Source: Pirellulales bacterium
GTDB taxonomy: Bacteria > Planctomycetota > Planctomycetia > Pirellulales > Lacipirellulaceae
Reading direction: 5' to 3'
NCBI GenBank assembly: GCA_028279215.1
Contig: JANQOF010000068.1
Span: 37,181-101,180, forward strand
DNA: 64,000 nt
The notes beneath the pieces are model-generated. The model did not search any database. It saw nothing but the letters and a program-made list of their open reading frames with translations, and had not been told where the DNA came from. This document shows positions 1 to 9,531 of this stretch, in pieces (position 1 is the first letter of the stretch; each line of letters starts with the position of its first letter). A program made the position numbers and the translations under genes.

Positions 1-48
1 TCGAGCAATTGCTCCTTCCATCCTCTGTTCGCCACTCGTCAAGCCAAT

Positions 49-1251
49 ATGTCGACCGGCCATCCACCAACAACGCCGCCAGAAGACAACTACGCCCCGC
101 CTGCCGACACTCGTCAGCGACCCACGACGCCTGTTGTTAGGTCGTCAGGCTCGATGGTATTGCTCGTGACGCTGCTGGTTGTTTTGGTCGTCATCCTGGT
201 CGGGCCGTTCCTGCTGTCGCGATTTCGTTACGCAGACACACACGCCCGTATGCAAGCGGAAGTCGACGTAGCCACCGAGGGTCTAACCCGCGTTAGCGCC
301 AGTCTCAACGACTTTACACTCGCCTCGCGACTGGTGGCTAAGAGGGTATCGCCTAGCGTTGTGAGCATTCATCGTGCCGACATGGGCGGCAACGAAGGGC
401 AAGGCTCCGGAGTCATTGTCGATGACGATGGATACATTGTTACCAACTACCATGTCGTGAATGGTGCGACGGGCTTGCACGTGATTCTGGCGGACGGACG
501 CATCGACTACGAACCGATCGTGGTCGGTGGCGACATGCGAATTGACTTGGCGGTACTCAGAATCAACAAGCCTGATCTAATTGCAGCCGAGTGGGGCGAT
601 AGCGACACCCTGGAGGTGGGCGACCTGGTGTGGGCCGTTGGTAGCCCATTTGGATTGGAACACACGGTCACTTTCGGCATTGTTAGCGCCAAGCAGCGGC
701 GGAGTATGACAGGAATCAATCGCAATCCGTTTCAAGAGTTTCTGCAGACCGACGTCGCGATCAATCCGGGAAATAGCGGTGGCCCGCTCGTGAATCTCGA
801 TGGCAAGGTAGTAGGAATCAATACGGCTATCGTAGGGCAGGTATACCAAGGCGTCAGCTTGGCGATTCCCAGTCAACTGGCACAGGACACGTACCAGAAA
901 CTCAGAGACGACGGGTGGATCGAACGCGGCTACCTGGGTGTTTCGCCACGCCCCGTGGGCGACCTACTGAGACGCCGTTTGAATCTCTTGCCAGGACAAG
1001 GAGTATTGGCGGCAACGGTGTCACCCTACACTCCTGCAGCTCGTGCGGGCTTGCAGCGCGGTGATGTGATCGTAAAGTGGAACGACCACAATGCCAGCGA
1101 TCCCTTTCTGCTTACCCAGGTCATTGCCGACTCACCGGTTGGTTCCGCAGCGAAGGTGATCATACGCCGACTGGAACGAAACGAGCCGGTTGAACTTGAG
1201 GTGGAAGTAACCGTGGGAGCCGCGCCACGACTCGAAGGCGTAGCCGAGTAA
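49..1251 (+). CDS. HtrA/DegP-like S1C serine protease with one PDZ domain, membrane-anchored
   Basis: A 400-residue protein predicted to act in envelope protein quality control. A proline-rich cytoplasmic tail (residues 1-35) leads into one hydrophobic anchor (about 36-57), with the protease outside the cytoplasm. The trypsin-like domain (about 95-280) shows a full catalytic triad: H135 in TNYHVV, D166 in RIDLAVL and S243 in NPGNSGGPL. One PDZ domain follows (about 285-390), with GYLGV at its start. One PDZ and a TM anchor make it closer to DegS-type or HhoA-type proteins than to two-PDZ DegP. It sits 33 bp upstream of dnaG on the same strand, so the two may be cotranscribed. The substrate cannot be told from sequence. 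Confidence 0.93.
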   Translation: MSTGHPPTTPPEDNYAPPADTRQRPTTPVVRSSGSMVLLVTLLVVLVVILVGPFLLSRFRYADTHARMQAEVDVATEGLTRVSASLNDFTLASRLVAKRVSPSVVSIHRADMGGNEGQGSGVIVDDDGYIVTNYHVVNGATGLHVILADGRIDYEPIVVGGDMRIDLAVLRINKPDLIAAEWGDSDTLEVGDLVWAVGSPFGLEHTVTFGIVSAKQRRSMTGINRNPFQEFLQTDVAINPGNSGGPLVNLDGKVVGINTAIVGQVYQGVSLAIPSQLAQDTYQKLRDDGWIERGYLGVSPRPVGDLLRRRLNLLPGQGVLAATVSPYTPAARAGLQRGDVIVKWNDHNASDPFLLTQVIADSPVGSAAKVIIRRLERNEPVELEVEVTVGAAPRLEGVAE

Positions 1252-1284
1252 TAACCAATCCTCAAAGACTGACGGAACAGCGTA

Positions 1285-3147
1285 GTGGACTTTGGAGCGT
1301 CGCAGGACACGAAAGAACAAGTCCGCCAGTCCGTCGACATCGTCGAGCTGGTAGGCGGGTACTTGCAACTGCGGCGTCAGGGCCGCATTTACGTTGCGCA
1401 TTGTCCCTGGCACGACGACAGCCGCCCCAGCCTGCAGGTGAATCCTGAAAGGCAAACATTTAAGTGCTGGGTGTGCGACATTGGCGGCGACATCTTCAGT
1501 TTCTTGATGCGGATGGAACGGCTAGAGTTTCGAGAAGCGCTCGAGATGCTTGCCGAACGAGCTGGCATTGCTCTGACTATGGCACCCAGTACGAAGGCAG
1601 AGCCCGGCAGCCCTGGCGACAAACGAACCCAACTCGCAGCCCTAGACTGGGCCACCAAGCTGTTCCATCGCCATCTGTTCGAGTCGCCTCACTCGCGGTC
1701 GGTGCTCGACTACCTTGCTGAGCGCGGCATAAATGACCAGATGCGCGAGCGGTTTCACATTGGATTCTCAGCACCGGACTGGGAGTGGATGGTTCGCGAA
1801 GCGCGAAATACGCCCTTCACACCCGCGGTGCTAGAGCGTGTTGGCCTCGTTGGCGCTCGCGACGGTGGCAGTCACTACGATCGGTTTCGCGGCCGGCTGA
1901 TCTTTCCCATTCGCGACGTTCGCGGCCGACCGATTGCATTTGGTGGGCGTGTACTGCCTGAGTTTGCTGACGAGCGTTCCGCAAAATACGTCAACTCCCC
2001 CGAATCGCCGCTCTACAGCAAGAGCAATCAACTCTACGCCCTCGACGTGGCTCGCGATGCTGCGGCCGATGCCGGCAGTATAGTCGTCATGGAGGGCTAC
2101 ACCGATGTGATCATGGCCCACCAACACGGCATTACCAATGCGGTAGCGTGCTGTGGCACGGCTCTCGGCGAACGACATCTGCAGTTGCTACGCCGTTTCA
2201 CCGATCAGGTGGTGTTAGTGCTCGATGGCGACGAAGCCGGCCAAAGGCGTACCGCCGAAGTACTCGAACTCTTTATCGCCAATCAAGTCGATTTGCGCAT
2301 CCTTACGCTGCCCGATGGTTTCGACCCTTGCGATTTTCTGCGCGCCCACGGTAGCCAGGCGTGGCAATCGATGGTCTCGGGGGCGCGCGATGCACTAGAA
2401 TACAAACTGGTGCAAGTCGAAGACCGCGTTGGCCCCAACCCACCAACCCACGTCGCAACTCAAGCCGTAGAAGAGCTGCTTAGCGTGCTCGCCAAGTTAG
2501 ACGTGACTGCCGGAAAGACGGACTCAGCAGCATTGTTACGCGAAGCGCAGGTGCTTGGCCGCATGGCGCGCAAGTTTCATTTGCGTGACGAAGAACTTCG
2601 CGATCGGCTCAAAGCGATTCGCCGCAGCGTGTCGCGCATAAGTAGTGTATCGCGACCGATTGACACTGAAAGCGAGCCACCTTCCACCACGAGCGTGATA
2701 GCGACGCTATCACGCTGGGAGCGCGAAATCTTCGAATTGGTATTGTCCGATTCCGCCCTCGTGGGTCCAATCATCGAAACGATACCGCTAGAAGCGATGG
2801 TAAGTCGTCCCGCAATTTGGCTCTATGGGTATTGTCAAGAACTTCACTTCGCCCACCAACCTGTAACGTTTGACCGACTAATGGCTGCGGCCACCCTTGA
2901 GCAACAGCAGAAGTTGCTCATCGATCTCGACGAATCGGCAAACGAAAAGCACGAGAGCGATCACGACCAGCGTTTGCACGACTTGGTAGAACACTACCGC
3001 CAACACCACGACCAACAATCCCGTCGGGCCGATATCGCGAATCTACGCGAAGGAACGCTCGACAGCCATCAGGAGGAAGAATTACTTAGCAAATTGTTCG
3101 ACAATCTGAAACGCCGGCAATCAGGGTCTCTCTCCACGGATGGTTAG
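1285..3147 (+). CDS. dnaG: DNA primase DnaG
   Basis: Synthesises RNA primers at the replication fork. The N-terminal CHC2 zinc-binding domain shows C40, H43, C61 and C64 (CPWH and CWVC motifs). The primase catalytic core follows, with the TOPRIM glutamate in VVMEGYTDV and the acidic DGDEAG motif (about residues 265-320). The less conserved C-terminal part (about 420-620) should be the DnaB-interacting domain. The total of 620 residues is normal for DnaG. The start is a GTG at 1285; it places the CHC2 domain at the usual distance from the N-terminus. rpoD follows 110 bp downstream, the common dnaG-rpoD arrangement, here without rpsU. Confidence 0.97.
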   Translation: MDFGASQDTKEQVRQSVDIVELVGGYLQLRRQGRIYVAHCPWHDDSRPSLQVNPERQTFKCWVCDIGGDIFSFLMRMERLEFREALEMLAERAGIALTMAPSTKAEPGSPGDKRTQLAALDWATKLFHRHLFESPHSRSVLDYLAERGINDQMRERFHIGFSAPDWEWMVREARNTPFTPAVLERVGLVGARDGGSHYDRFRGRLIFPIRDVRGRPIAFGGRVLPEFADERSAKYVNSPESPLYSKSNQLYALDVARDAAADAGSIVVMEGYTDVIMAHQHGITNAVACCGTALGERHLQLLRRFTDQVVLVLDGDEAGQRRTAEVLELFIANQVDLRILTLPDGFDPCDFLRAHGSQAWQSMVSGARDALEYKLVQVEDRVGPNPPTHVATQAVEELLSVLAKLDVTAGKTDSAALLREAQVLGRMARKFHLRDEELRDRLKAIRRSVSRISSVSRPIDTESEPPSTTSVIATLSRWEREIFELVLSDSALVGPIIETIPLEAMVSRPAIWLYGYCQELHFAHQPVTFDRLMAAATLEQQQKLLIDLDESANEKHESDHDQRLHDLVEHYRQHHDQQSRRADIANLREGTLDSHQEEELLSKLFDNLKRRQSGSLSTDG

Positions 3148-3257
3148 AGTGATTGCCCGGCCAATGGCTCTTTAGTCCGCCCGCTGCGTGAAGGCTAGGA
3201 GCAGCCAACCCGTCACTTCCCTCAACTGTGTGCATGAGGCGCACAAGGAGTTCGACG

Positions 3258-4907
3258 ATGACCCTGCAGGTCGATCAAGAGTTACGCGAACTACTCTCAG
3301 TTGCCAAAGAGCAAGGCTTTCTTACCTACGACCAAGTCGGCGGCTACCTGCCCGACGAAACACACGGCACCGAGCCCGTCGATCGGTTGCTCACGGCCCT
3401 CGATTCGATGGGCATCGAGATCGTCGACGATCCTGATATTCGCAAGTTCCCCACGGTCGACGACGCGGCTGACGTCGGTGTTGATGAACGAGCGAAGTTG
3501 CTTGCCGACGCAATGCCGAAGTACACAAGCGACCCCATTCGCATGTACTTGTCGCAAATGGCCGAGATTCCGCTCTTAACTCGCGAAGAAGAGATCGCCC
3601 TGGCGAAGAAGATCGAGCTGACTCGCAAGCGATTCCGACGCAATCTGCTCCGCTCTTTCTTCGCGCTAGAAGCAACCGTCAAGACGCTCGAACGGGTAGA
3701 GTCCGGCGAGTTGCCGTTCGACCGCACCATCAAAGTATCGCTGACTGAGCACCTGACCAAGGAGCAGGTACAGGCCCGAATGCCCGTCAATCTGCCGACG
3801 TTGCGGAGCCTGATGGCCGCACAAAAATCCGACTTTGCCCAACTGACACGTCGCGACCTGCCCGACGACGATCGCCACTCTGTCCAACGTCGCTTCCTGC
3901 GTCGCCGCGAGAAGATGCTGGTGCTGGTTGAGGAACTCAGCCTGCGTACTCGACGTGTTCAACCATTGATCAAGGAACTCGAGCAATTCAGCAATCGGAT
4001 CGATGAAGTTCGAGACGAACTGCGCGAATTGAAAGAGCAACGCGCCCCAAGCGACAAGATCGCGTCGGTCAAGGCTGAACTCAAGCAACTGCTCAGCCAT
4101 GTTCTCGAAAGCCCATCGACGTTGCGACGTCGTGTGGAAACTCTCAAGGCGCAGTTTCGATCCTTCGAGAACGTGAAGCGCGAGTTGTCCAGCGGCAACC
4201 TCCGGTTGGTGGTGTCGATCGCCAAGAAGTACCGCAATCGCGGACTCAGCTTCCTTGACCTGATCCAGGAAGGAAACACCGGCCTGATGCGAGCGGTCGA
4301 CAAGTACGAGTATCGCCGCGGGTTCAAGTTCTCGACTTATGCCACTTGGTGGATTCGCCAAGCAATCACACGGGCAATCGCCGACCAAGCGCGGACGATT
4401 CGCATTCCGGTGCATATGATCGACGTACTCACAAAGCTGCGCAACACCTCGAAGATGCTGCAGCAGAAACTTGGCCGCGAGCCGTCGATCGAAGAAATCG
4501 CTACTGCGGCAGAAGTGCCGTTGGACGAGACTGAACGGGTGCTCGACATCGGTCGTCATCCCGTGAGCCTCGACCGCCCAATCGGCGATGGAGAAGACTG
4601 CAGCTTCGGCGAGTTTGTCGAAGATCAACACACCGAAAGCCCACACAAACTAGCGAACAACGGGTTGTTGCGCGACCAGATCGAGGAATTACTTAAGACG
4701 CTTACGTTCCGCGAGCGAGAGATTATCCGTCTGCGCTACGGGTTGGCGGACGGTTATAGCTACACGCTCGAAGAAGTAGGGCGAATCTTCAAGGTCACCC
4801 GGGAACGCGTGCGCCAGATCGAAGCCAAAGCAGTAGCCAAGCTGCAGCATCCGGTTCGCAGCCAGATGCTGGCGAACTTTGTGCCGCAACTGCCGGCGGC
4901 CGCCTGA
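3258..4907 (+). CDS. rpoD: Primary RNA polymerase sigma factor (RpoD/SigA)
   Basis: Housekeeping sigma-70 factor, 549 residues. Region 1.1-like sequence lies at about 1-60, region 1.2 at 91-122 ([10 protein letters not shown]), and an insert-like non-conserved segment at about 130-300. Region 2 starts near 314 with [15 protein letters not shown] and contains the -10 recognition stretch [15 protein letters not shown]. Region 4.2 (about 500-526) carries the helix-turn-helix [18 protein letters not shown]. The start is the ATG at 3258 because AAGGAG lies 7 nt upstream; the reading frame stays open a little further upstream but lacks a ribosome binding site. An intrinsic terminator follows at 4944. 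Confidence 0.97.
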   Translation: MTLQVDQELRELLSVAKEQGFLTYDQVGGYLPDETHGTEPVDRLLTALDSMGIEIVDDPDIRKFPTVDDAADVGVDERAKLLADAMPKYTSDPIRMYLSQMAEIPLLTREEEIALAKKIELTRKRFRRNLLRSFFALEATVKTLERVESGELPFDRTIKVSLTEHLTKEQVQARMPVNLPTLRSLMAAQKSDFAQLTRRDLPDDDRHSVQRRFLRRREKMLVLVEELSLRTRRVQPLIKELEQFSNRIDEVRDELRELKEQRAPSDKIASVKAELKQLLSHVLESPSTLRRRVETLKAQFRSFENVKRELSSGNLRLVVSIAKKYRNRGLSFLDLIQEGNTGLMRAVDKYEYRRGFKFSTYATWWIRQAITRAIADQARTIRIPVHMIDVLTKLRNTSKMLQQKLGREPSIEEIATAAEVPLDETERVLDIGRHPVSLDRPIGDGEDCSFGEFVEDQHTESPHKLANNGLLRDQIEELLKTLTFREREIIRLRYGLADGYSYTLEEVGRIFKVTRERVRQIEAKAVAKLQHPVRSQMLANFVPQLPAAA

Positions 4908-4943
4908 TCAACCAACACGTGTTCGAGACGTGATGTTCGAACG

Positions 4944-4976
4944 GTCGCGGGTCGCTGCCCCCCGCGGCTGTTTTTT
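4944..4976 (+). terminator. Intrinsic terminator after rpoD
   Basis: An 8-bp GC-rich stem (GTCGCGGG pairing with CCCGCGGC, one G-T pair) with a 9-nt loop, followed by TG and six T residues. It lies 37 bp past the rpoD stop. Confidence 0.8.
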
Positions 4977-5089
4977 GTTGTCTCGCGGCAATCGTGCCGC
5001 GATCCAGGCCCTTGGCAATACTGCGGCAAATCGAGATAACGGTGTTAGTTGATTCGACAAACGACTCCACACGTACGTACAGGCGGGTA

Positions 5090-5791
5090 ATGGCCATCAC
5101 TGCTGATACGCTTCGCACCCTGCATCGTTTGCACGAGCAACTTGCCGACCTGCGTCACCGGCTCGCCCGAGGACCCAAACAGGTGGTCCTGCGTGAACAA
5201 AACGTCAAGGCGCGAGAAGCCGATTTGGAGGAGGTTCGCGAAGCGGTAAAGCAAGCCAAACTCAAGGCCGATCGCCAGCAGCTCGACCTCAAGGCGTCGG
5301 AACAGCGAAACGTCGACTGGAACGCCAAGCTCAATACGTGCAGTAGCAACAAAGAATTCCAAACGCTCAAGGAACAGATCGCCGCCGCCGAGATGGCCAA
5401 TAGCGTGCTGGCGGACGAGATTTTGGAGAGCCTCGAACGCATCGACGCAATGGGCGACAAGGTGAGTGAAGCGGAAGAAGCCGTCAAAGCCACGGCAGCG
5501 GAACTCGCCAAGGTGAAGGAGCAAATCAGCGCCGCGGCCGAGGTGATTCGCGGCGACATTGCCCGACTGGAGGCCGAGCTCGTCGACGCCGAAAAGGCCC
5601 TGCCTGTGGAGTTTCGCGGTGACTACGACCGGGTGGTCAACGTGAAAGGCGCCGACGGGATGAGCGAGGCCGAAGATGGCGTGTGCAACGGGTGCGGGCA
5701 AAAGATCACCCCCAACATGCAGAACGAGTTACTGATGCACCGTCCGACATTCTGCAAATCGTGCGGCAGGTTGTTGTACCTGCCAGAATGA
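5090..5791 (+). CDS. Coiled-coil protein with C4 zinc ribbon (CT398/DUF164 type)
   Basis: A 233-residue protein. Residues 1 to about 185 are strongly heptad-like (rich in E, K, A, L), predicting a long coiled-coil hairpin. The C-terminus is a zinc ribbon with paired cysteines in CNGCGQKI and CKSCGRLLY. This matches the zf-RING_7/CT398 family; roles proposed for homologues include nucleic acid or export-related functions, but none is settled. The ATG at 5090 is chosen because the coiled coil starts just after it; the longer in-frame extension upstream shows no ribosome binding site. It is flanked by terminators on both sides, so it is probably monocistronic. Confidence 0.85.
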   Translation: MAITADTLRTLHRLHEQLADLRHRLARGPKQVVLREQNVKAREADLEEVREAVKQAKLKADRQQLDLKASEQRNVDWNAKLNTCSSNKEFQTLKEQIAAAEMANSVLADEILESLERIDAMGDKVSEAEEAVKATAAELAKVKEQISAAAEVIRGDIARLEAELVDAEKALPVEFRGDYDRVVNVKGADGMSEAEDGVCNGCGQKITPNMQNELLMHRPTFCKSCGRLLYLPE

Positions 5792-5861
5792 CCCACGGGC
5801 TGCGCCCCGGCGAACCGGGGTTTACACCAGATCGTCCGGCCATCAAAATTAAGGTTTGTTT

Positions 5862-5899
5862 AAGACGGGTTCCCCAAGGGGGGTGCCCGTCTTTGTTTT
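5862..5899 (+). terminator. Intrinsic terminator after the zinc-ribbon gene
   Basis: Stem AAGACGGG / CCCGTCTT with an internal CCCC/GGGG pairing, followed by a T-rich tail (TTGTTTT). It separates the zinc-ribbon gene from greA. Confidence 0.8.
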
Positions 5900-6011
5900 G
5901 TGACGCTGCCGCGAGCAGTTCGTGCTGACCTCGGGTGGATCCCGGCTCCAGCATCCTCGGCTCGTCGGCATGGTCGATGTCAAGAAACCCTCGTGTTTGG
6001 AAAGAGTTACC

Positions 6012-6494
6012 ATGAGTGGTCGCGTTCCCATGACCCGTCAAGGTTACGAGAAGATCAAAGCCGAACTCGACGTGATGGAAAACGAGCAGATGCCCGCCAT
6101 CGAAAAACGCATTGCCGAGGCACGCGCCGAGGGCGACCTGAAAGAGAACGCCGAGTACCACGGCGCACGCGAATCGCAAGGCATGCTGCAAGCCAAGATC
6201 AACCTGCTCAAGGGCAAACTCAACCGCGCCGACATCGTCGATACGTCGAAGCTCCCAAAGGATGAAGTCGTGTTTAGCTGCACGGTGGTTGTCAAAGATC
6301 TCGACTTTGGCGACAAGGAAGAGTTCACTCTCGTGGGCGAGGGCGACGAAGACTACGACAACGGCAAGATCAACGTCGCTAGCCCGCTGGGCCAAGGCCT
6401 TGTGGGCAAGAAAGTGGGCGAAACGGCGGAGGTCGAAGTCCCCGCCGGAACCAATCGGTTCGAAATCCTCGAAATTCGCTTCGACAACGAGTAG
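6012..6494 (+). CDS. greA: Transcription elongation factor GreA
   Basis: A 160-residue secondary-channel factor that stimulates transcript cleavage by stalled RNA polymerase. The N-terminal coiled coil holds the two acidic tip residues in the typical [11 protein letters not shown] context (about residues 40-50), so it should be [17 protein letters not shown]. The C-terminal FKBP-like domain ends in [15 protein letters not shown]. The ATG at 6012 gives the normal GreA length; upstream in-frame sequence is not GreA-like. The gene lies after a terminator and converges on the HEAT-repeat gene, 28 bp away. Confidence 0.96.
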   Translation: MSGRVPMTRQGYEKIKAELDVMENEQMPAIEKRIAEARAEGDLKENAEYHGARESQGMLQAKINLLKGKLNRADIVDTSKLPKDEVVFSCTVVVKDLDFGDKEEFTLVGEGDEDYDNGKINVASPLGQGLVGKKVGETAEVEVPAGTNRFEILEIRFDNE

Positions 6495-6522
6495 AAGCCG
6501 CAACGCCTTCGCGATACGGATG

Positions 6523-7707
6523 CTATTCATCGCGTCGAAGGTCGACATGAACCAATCGGGCTTGGGTTGCCAGCCACTTCTTCCATAAGTCTTCGTCGTA
6601 GCCAAAGTGCTCGCCGGTGAGGTTCACCAGCGCGGTGAGCACATCGGGGTTCTTGGCGGTGCCTTTAATCTCTTTCGGTCCGCCACCGCCAAACCCAAAC
6701 CCGCCGGTGGATGGGCTGAATGAGTAAGTGTCGCCGCCACCGCTGCTACCAACCACTTTCTTGTGTTCAGTAATCAGTGAGTCGATGAGCGGGCCAATGG
6801 TCGACTCATCTTCTAACTTCGCAAGCGCCGCTGCGGCGCGATTGATCATGGCGTTGTCGTTGCTTCGCAGGGCTTTTACATAGGCCTCGGTCAGCCCTTG
6901 GCGATTCGCATCCATTAACCACTCCAGACAACTGAGCCGTAGATCTTCGTCTGGGTCGGTGAGCGACAAAGTCACCAGCGCATTCACGGTTGCTTGGTGT
7001 TCGATTCGCGACGCCGCCTTGGCCAACAGGCGACGCACCGCGGGATCGCTCTCGTCCTCCAACAAATCGACAATCGATGGTCCAGCCAGCGGGTCGTCGA
7101 GCGCGCTGAAGTTGGCGACGGCCTGATGCACCCGTTCTGGTTGACGGTCGCTCAGCCAACGCCGCCACATTTTGGTCTCGTTTTTCCAGTGCACCTTGGC
7201 CTGCTTGAGCTTCTCGGCACGTTCGCGGATGGCGATCTCCTGCCGGGTGCGGTACTTGCCTTCAAACCAAACCATGCCGCGCGACTCCATCACTTGCTCG
7301 CGGGTCATCCAATCGCCATCGACGTTTCGGAAGTTCAGCATCTGTCGAGCATCGGCGTTGGTGGGATCGAGCTCAATCACGCGGGCCGCATGCCGCGACG
7401 CCTCGGTACTCAAGTTGTGTTCCCGGCACCAGTTGGCCAGCGCCATCTGAGCCTCGACAGTGTCGGGCGCCGCGTGCACTCGGCGGGCATAGCTCTGCTG
7501 CTCAGCGGTCGTGCCAATAAATTTCTCCACCTGATTCCGCTTGATGGTCACCAGGGTTCCCATCGGCGTCGTGATCTGATAGCTGCCGTCGTCCAACCGG
7601 TTCACCTCGCCCGAGATGCGCCCGCCGGTCTTCAAAACCAGCTCGTCGCTAAGCGCGGCCGGCGCAATCAGGAACAGCAGATACAAGGCGAACAGGCGTA
7701 TGGCCAT
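6523..7707 (-). CDS. Secreted HEAT-repeat protein
   Basis: A 394-residue protein with a clear signal peptide (residues 1 to about 20, ending AALS). A short beta-rich segment follows, of the kind seen in planctomycete proteins that begin with a TGGRISGEV-like stretch. Then come a TPR-like helical stretch (about 65-115), a charged linker, and HEAT-type helical pairs (about 175-300). A glycine/serine-rich patch near 320-340 precedes the C-terminus. The start at 7707 is preferred over an ATG 33 bp upstream because a perfect TATAAT sits at 7746-7751 (minus strand), which would put the transcription start close to the upstream ATG. Function unknown; HEAT/TPR folds suggest a protein-binding role. 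Confidence 0.8.
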   Translation of the reverse strand: MAIRLFALYLLFLIAPAALSDELVLKTGGRISGEVNRLDDGSYQITTPMGTLVTIKRNQVEKFIGTTAEQQSYARRVHAAPDTVEAQMALANWCREHNLSTEASRHAARVIELDPTNADARQMLNFRNVDGDWMTREQVMESRGMVWFEGKYRTRQEIAIRERAEKLKQAKVHWKNETKMWRRWLSDRQPERVHQAVANFSALDDPLAGPSIVDLLEDESDPAVRRLLAKAASRIEHQATVNALVTLSLTDPDEDLRLSCLEWLMDANRQGLTEAYVKALRSNDNAMINRAAAALAKLEDESTIGPLIDSLITEHKKVVGSSGGGDTYSFSPSTGGFGFGGGGPKEIKGTAKNPDVLTALVNLTGEHFGYDEDLWKKWLATQARLVHVDLRRDE

Positions 7708-7745
7708 CTGACTAATTCGTGGACACGTGGGATCGAACATTCGTT

Positions 7746-7751
7746 ATTATA
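7746..7751 (-). promoter_or_regulatory. Candidate -10 box (TATAAT) for the HEAT-repeat gene
   Basis: A perfect TATAAT on the minus strand 39 bp before the chosen start. No convincing -35 box is seen at 16-18 nt spacing, so this is tentative. Confidence 0.3.
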
Positions 7752-7918
7752 GATCGAGCATCCCAAGTCGTCCGAGCGGTCCGACGACGGTGCCTTACAG
7801 CCGCCCGCTGTACGCAACGCGTCCTCGGGATTTGACGGTTGTAGTGGTTTGCCCTTGTTCCTTGCTCGACGCTGGACACTCGGTTATCAATCGCACCTTT
7901 GGTTTGACACCGTAGTTC

Positions 7919-8431
7919 ATGTCCCTTGCCGAACACCAAAAAGCAGGCGACCGCCCGGTATCGATCGCGGTACTCACGGTGAGCGATACGCGTACCCTCG
8001 AGACGGATCGGGGGGGCGAACTGATCGTCGAGGTCGTTACCGCCGCCGGGCATTCGGTCGCAGCTCGCGAGATTATTCCCGACGACCCCGGGCCGATGGC
8101 AGAGCTCATCCAAATGTGGGTTGGCAACGCGTCGATCGAGGCAGTGCTGGTCACTGGAGGCACCGGCATCTCTCGCCGCGACCAGACATTCGAAACCGTT
8201 AGTGCCCTGCTGACCAAGCCGCTGCCGGGCTACGGCGAACTGTTCCGTATGCTGAGCTACGACGATATTGGCCCGGCCGCTATGCTTAGCCGCGCCGTGG
8301 GCGGTGTGTGTGACGGCACCGTGGTACTGACCATGCCAGGTTCGACAGCAGCCGTGCGACTGGCGATGGAGAAGCTGATTTTGCCGGAGTTGGGGCACCT
8401 GGTGCATGAAGCAACTAAGGGTAGGCGGTGA
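7919..8431 (+). CDS. moaB: MoaB-type molybdopterin adenylyltransferase-family protein
   Basis: A 170-residue MoCF-binding-domain protein predicted to adenylylate molybdopterin before metal insertion. The fold-defining motif VTGGTGISRRDQ and the C-terminal MPGSTAAVR (conserved MPGS..A) are present, and GYGELFRMLSYDDIG matches MoaB better than MogA in length and sequence. It is on the opposite strand to, and about 10 kb from, the moaA/moaE/moaD cluster. The neighbours on both sides are unrelated, and the gene converges on the oxidase subunit gene at 8436. Confidence 0.92.
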   Translation: MSLAEHQKAGDRPVSIAVLTVSDTRTLETDRGGELIVEVVTAAGHSVAAREIIPDDPGPMAELIQMWVGNASIEAVLVTGGTGISRRDQTFETVSALLTKPLPGYGELFRMLSYDDIGPAAMLSRAVGGVCDGTVVLTMPGSTAAVRLAMEKLILPELGHLVHEATKGRR

Positions 8432-8435
8432 GTGG

Positions 8436-9518
8436 TCAGTTGGCGTGGGCATGAAGTCGACTCCTCACCCTTGCGATCAACCAAACAATCACCAGGGTGT
8501 TGATTACCAGGAAGAGCGCAAAGACGCCAAAGCCTTGAAGTCTCGCGGCATTGATTGCCGCCTCAACGGCGGGCTCCCATTGATCGACCGTATGTAAGGC
8601 CACGTAGCGGCGAACCTCTCGTAGCACGGTTGCTGCAGCTATTGCCACGGCGATTCCGGCGGTTGCCCACCACAGCCAAACGGTGCTGAGCCGCCCGGTT
8701 CTGGCCATGTGCCCCCAAGCGGCGAGCATGACCACAAGCCCGGCAGCGGCGGTTGCGAGTACCACCAAGTGGGCAGGCTGCCTGATTGCCAACTTGGCTT
8801 CTGTGGGAAGCTCTGTCCAGTACCAAGCACCGGCCGCCGCGGCGCCTACGCCGCCAGTAATGCCGATTCCTGCAAGTCGCCGCACCACGGCCGTCGTTGT
8901 CCGACCCCGTAACTGCCATGCCAAAATTACTGACAGGGTGGCGAGTGCTCCAATGACCCACATGGCCAGCCGAGGCAAGAGTTCGCCGGAGCGATGCCAA
9001 TTGCGCGCCGCCGAGTAGTGCTCTACCCACTCACCCTCTCCGGCAAGCGACAAGAGGTGATTCTCCGACCAACTCCAGGCAACGAACAGGAACATCCCTA
9101 ACACGCCCAAGGCTACCAACGCACGCACGAAAGCCGCGCGCTGTTGGATCCAGTTCGTCTTCTGCAAGTACAGCAGGTAAAAGGCGGCGATGAGCACCGG
9201 CAGGATCGCCATCCAACGGTGAAACAGCAGCAGATTGGCGGTGTAGAAGGCATGCTTGTAAAGGAGTTGGATAAAGAGAATCGGCGCGACGCCTAACGTG
9301 ATGGTCACGCCGAGCGCCAACGGCAACCAGTCGACGATCTTGTCGACAATTGCCTGGGTCGCGTCGCAATAGCCTCGAAATACCTTGAACACCGCGGCAC
9401 CGGCCACCACCATGGCCCCGCCCACCACGTAGTTCATGGCCACCACGTGCAGCACCAGCGTGGCTAGGTACAACACAAGGTACAGCAGGTTGGCGGTAGG
9501 TAGTTCGAGGAGGAACAT
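8436..9518 (-). CDS. Multi-helix membrane subunit of a cytochrome bd-like oxidase
   Basis: A 360-residue integral membrane protein with about 9 hydrophobic segments. Its first helix carries H24 in LHVVAMNYVVGGAM, closely resembling the heme-ligand-like helix of the partner encoded just upstream (FHVFLAQFAIGGGM). Further membrane histidines occur near 89 and 100 (YKHAF, LFHRW). It starts 13 bp after the partner gene stops, so the two are certainly one operon. I infer it is the second subunit of a terminal oxidase of the cytochrome bd superfamily, perhaps a CydA-derived subunit rather than CydB. No heme count can be proven from sequence alone. Confidence 0.75.
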   Translation of the reverse strand: MFLLELPTANLLYLVLYLATLVLHVVAMNYVVGGAMVVAGAAVFKVFRGYCDATQAIVDKIVDWLPLALGVTITLGVAPILFIQLLYKHAFYTANLLLFHRWMAILPVLIAAFYLLYLQKTNWIQQRAAFVRALVALGVLGMFLFVAWSWSENHLLSLAGEGEWVEHYSAARNWHRSGELLPRLAMWVIGALATLSVILAWQLRGRTTTAVVRRLAGIGITGGVGAAAAGAWYWTELPTEAKLAIRQPAHLVVLATAAAGLVVMLAAWGHMARTGRLSTVWLWWATAGIAVAIAAATVLREVRRYVALHTVDQWEPAVEAAINAARLQGFGVFALFLVINTLVIVWLIARVRSRLHAHAN

Positions 9519-9531
9519 TTCGCGAGTTGGA

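Noticed and set aside
3188..3436. A separate small gene overlapping the rpoD start
   Set aside because: A different frame from rpoD with arginine-rich translation and no ribosome binding site.
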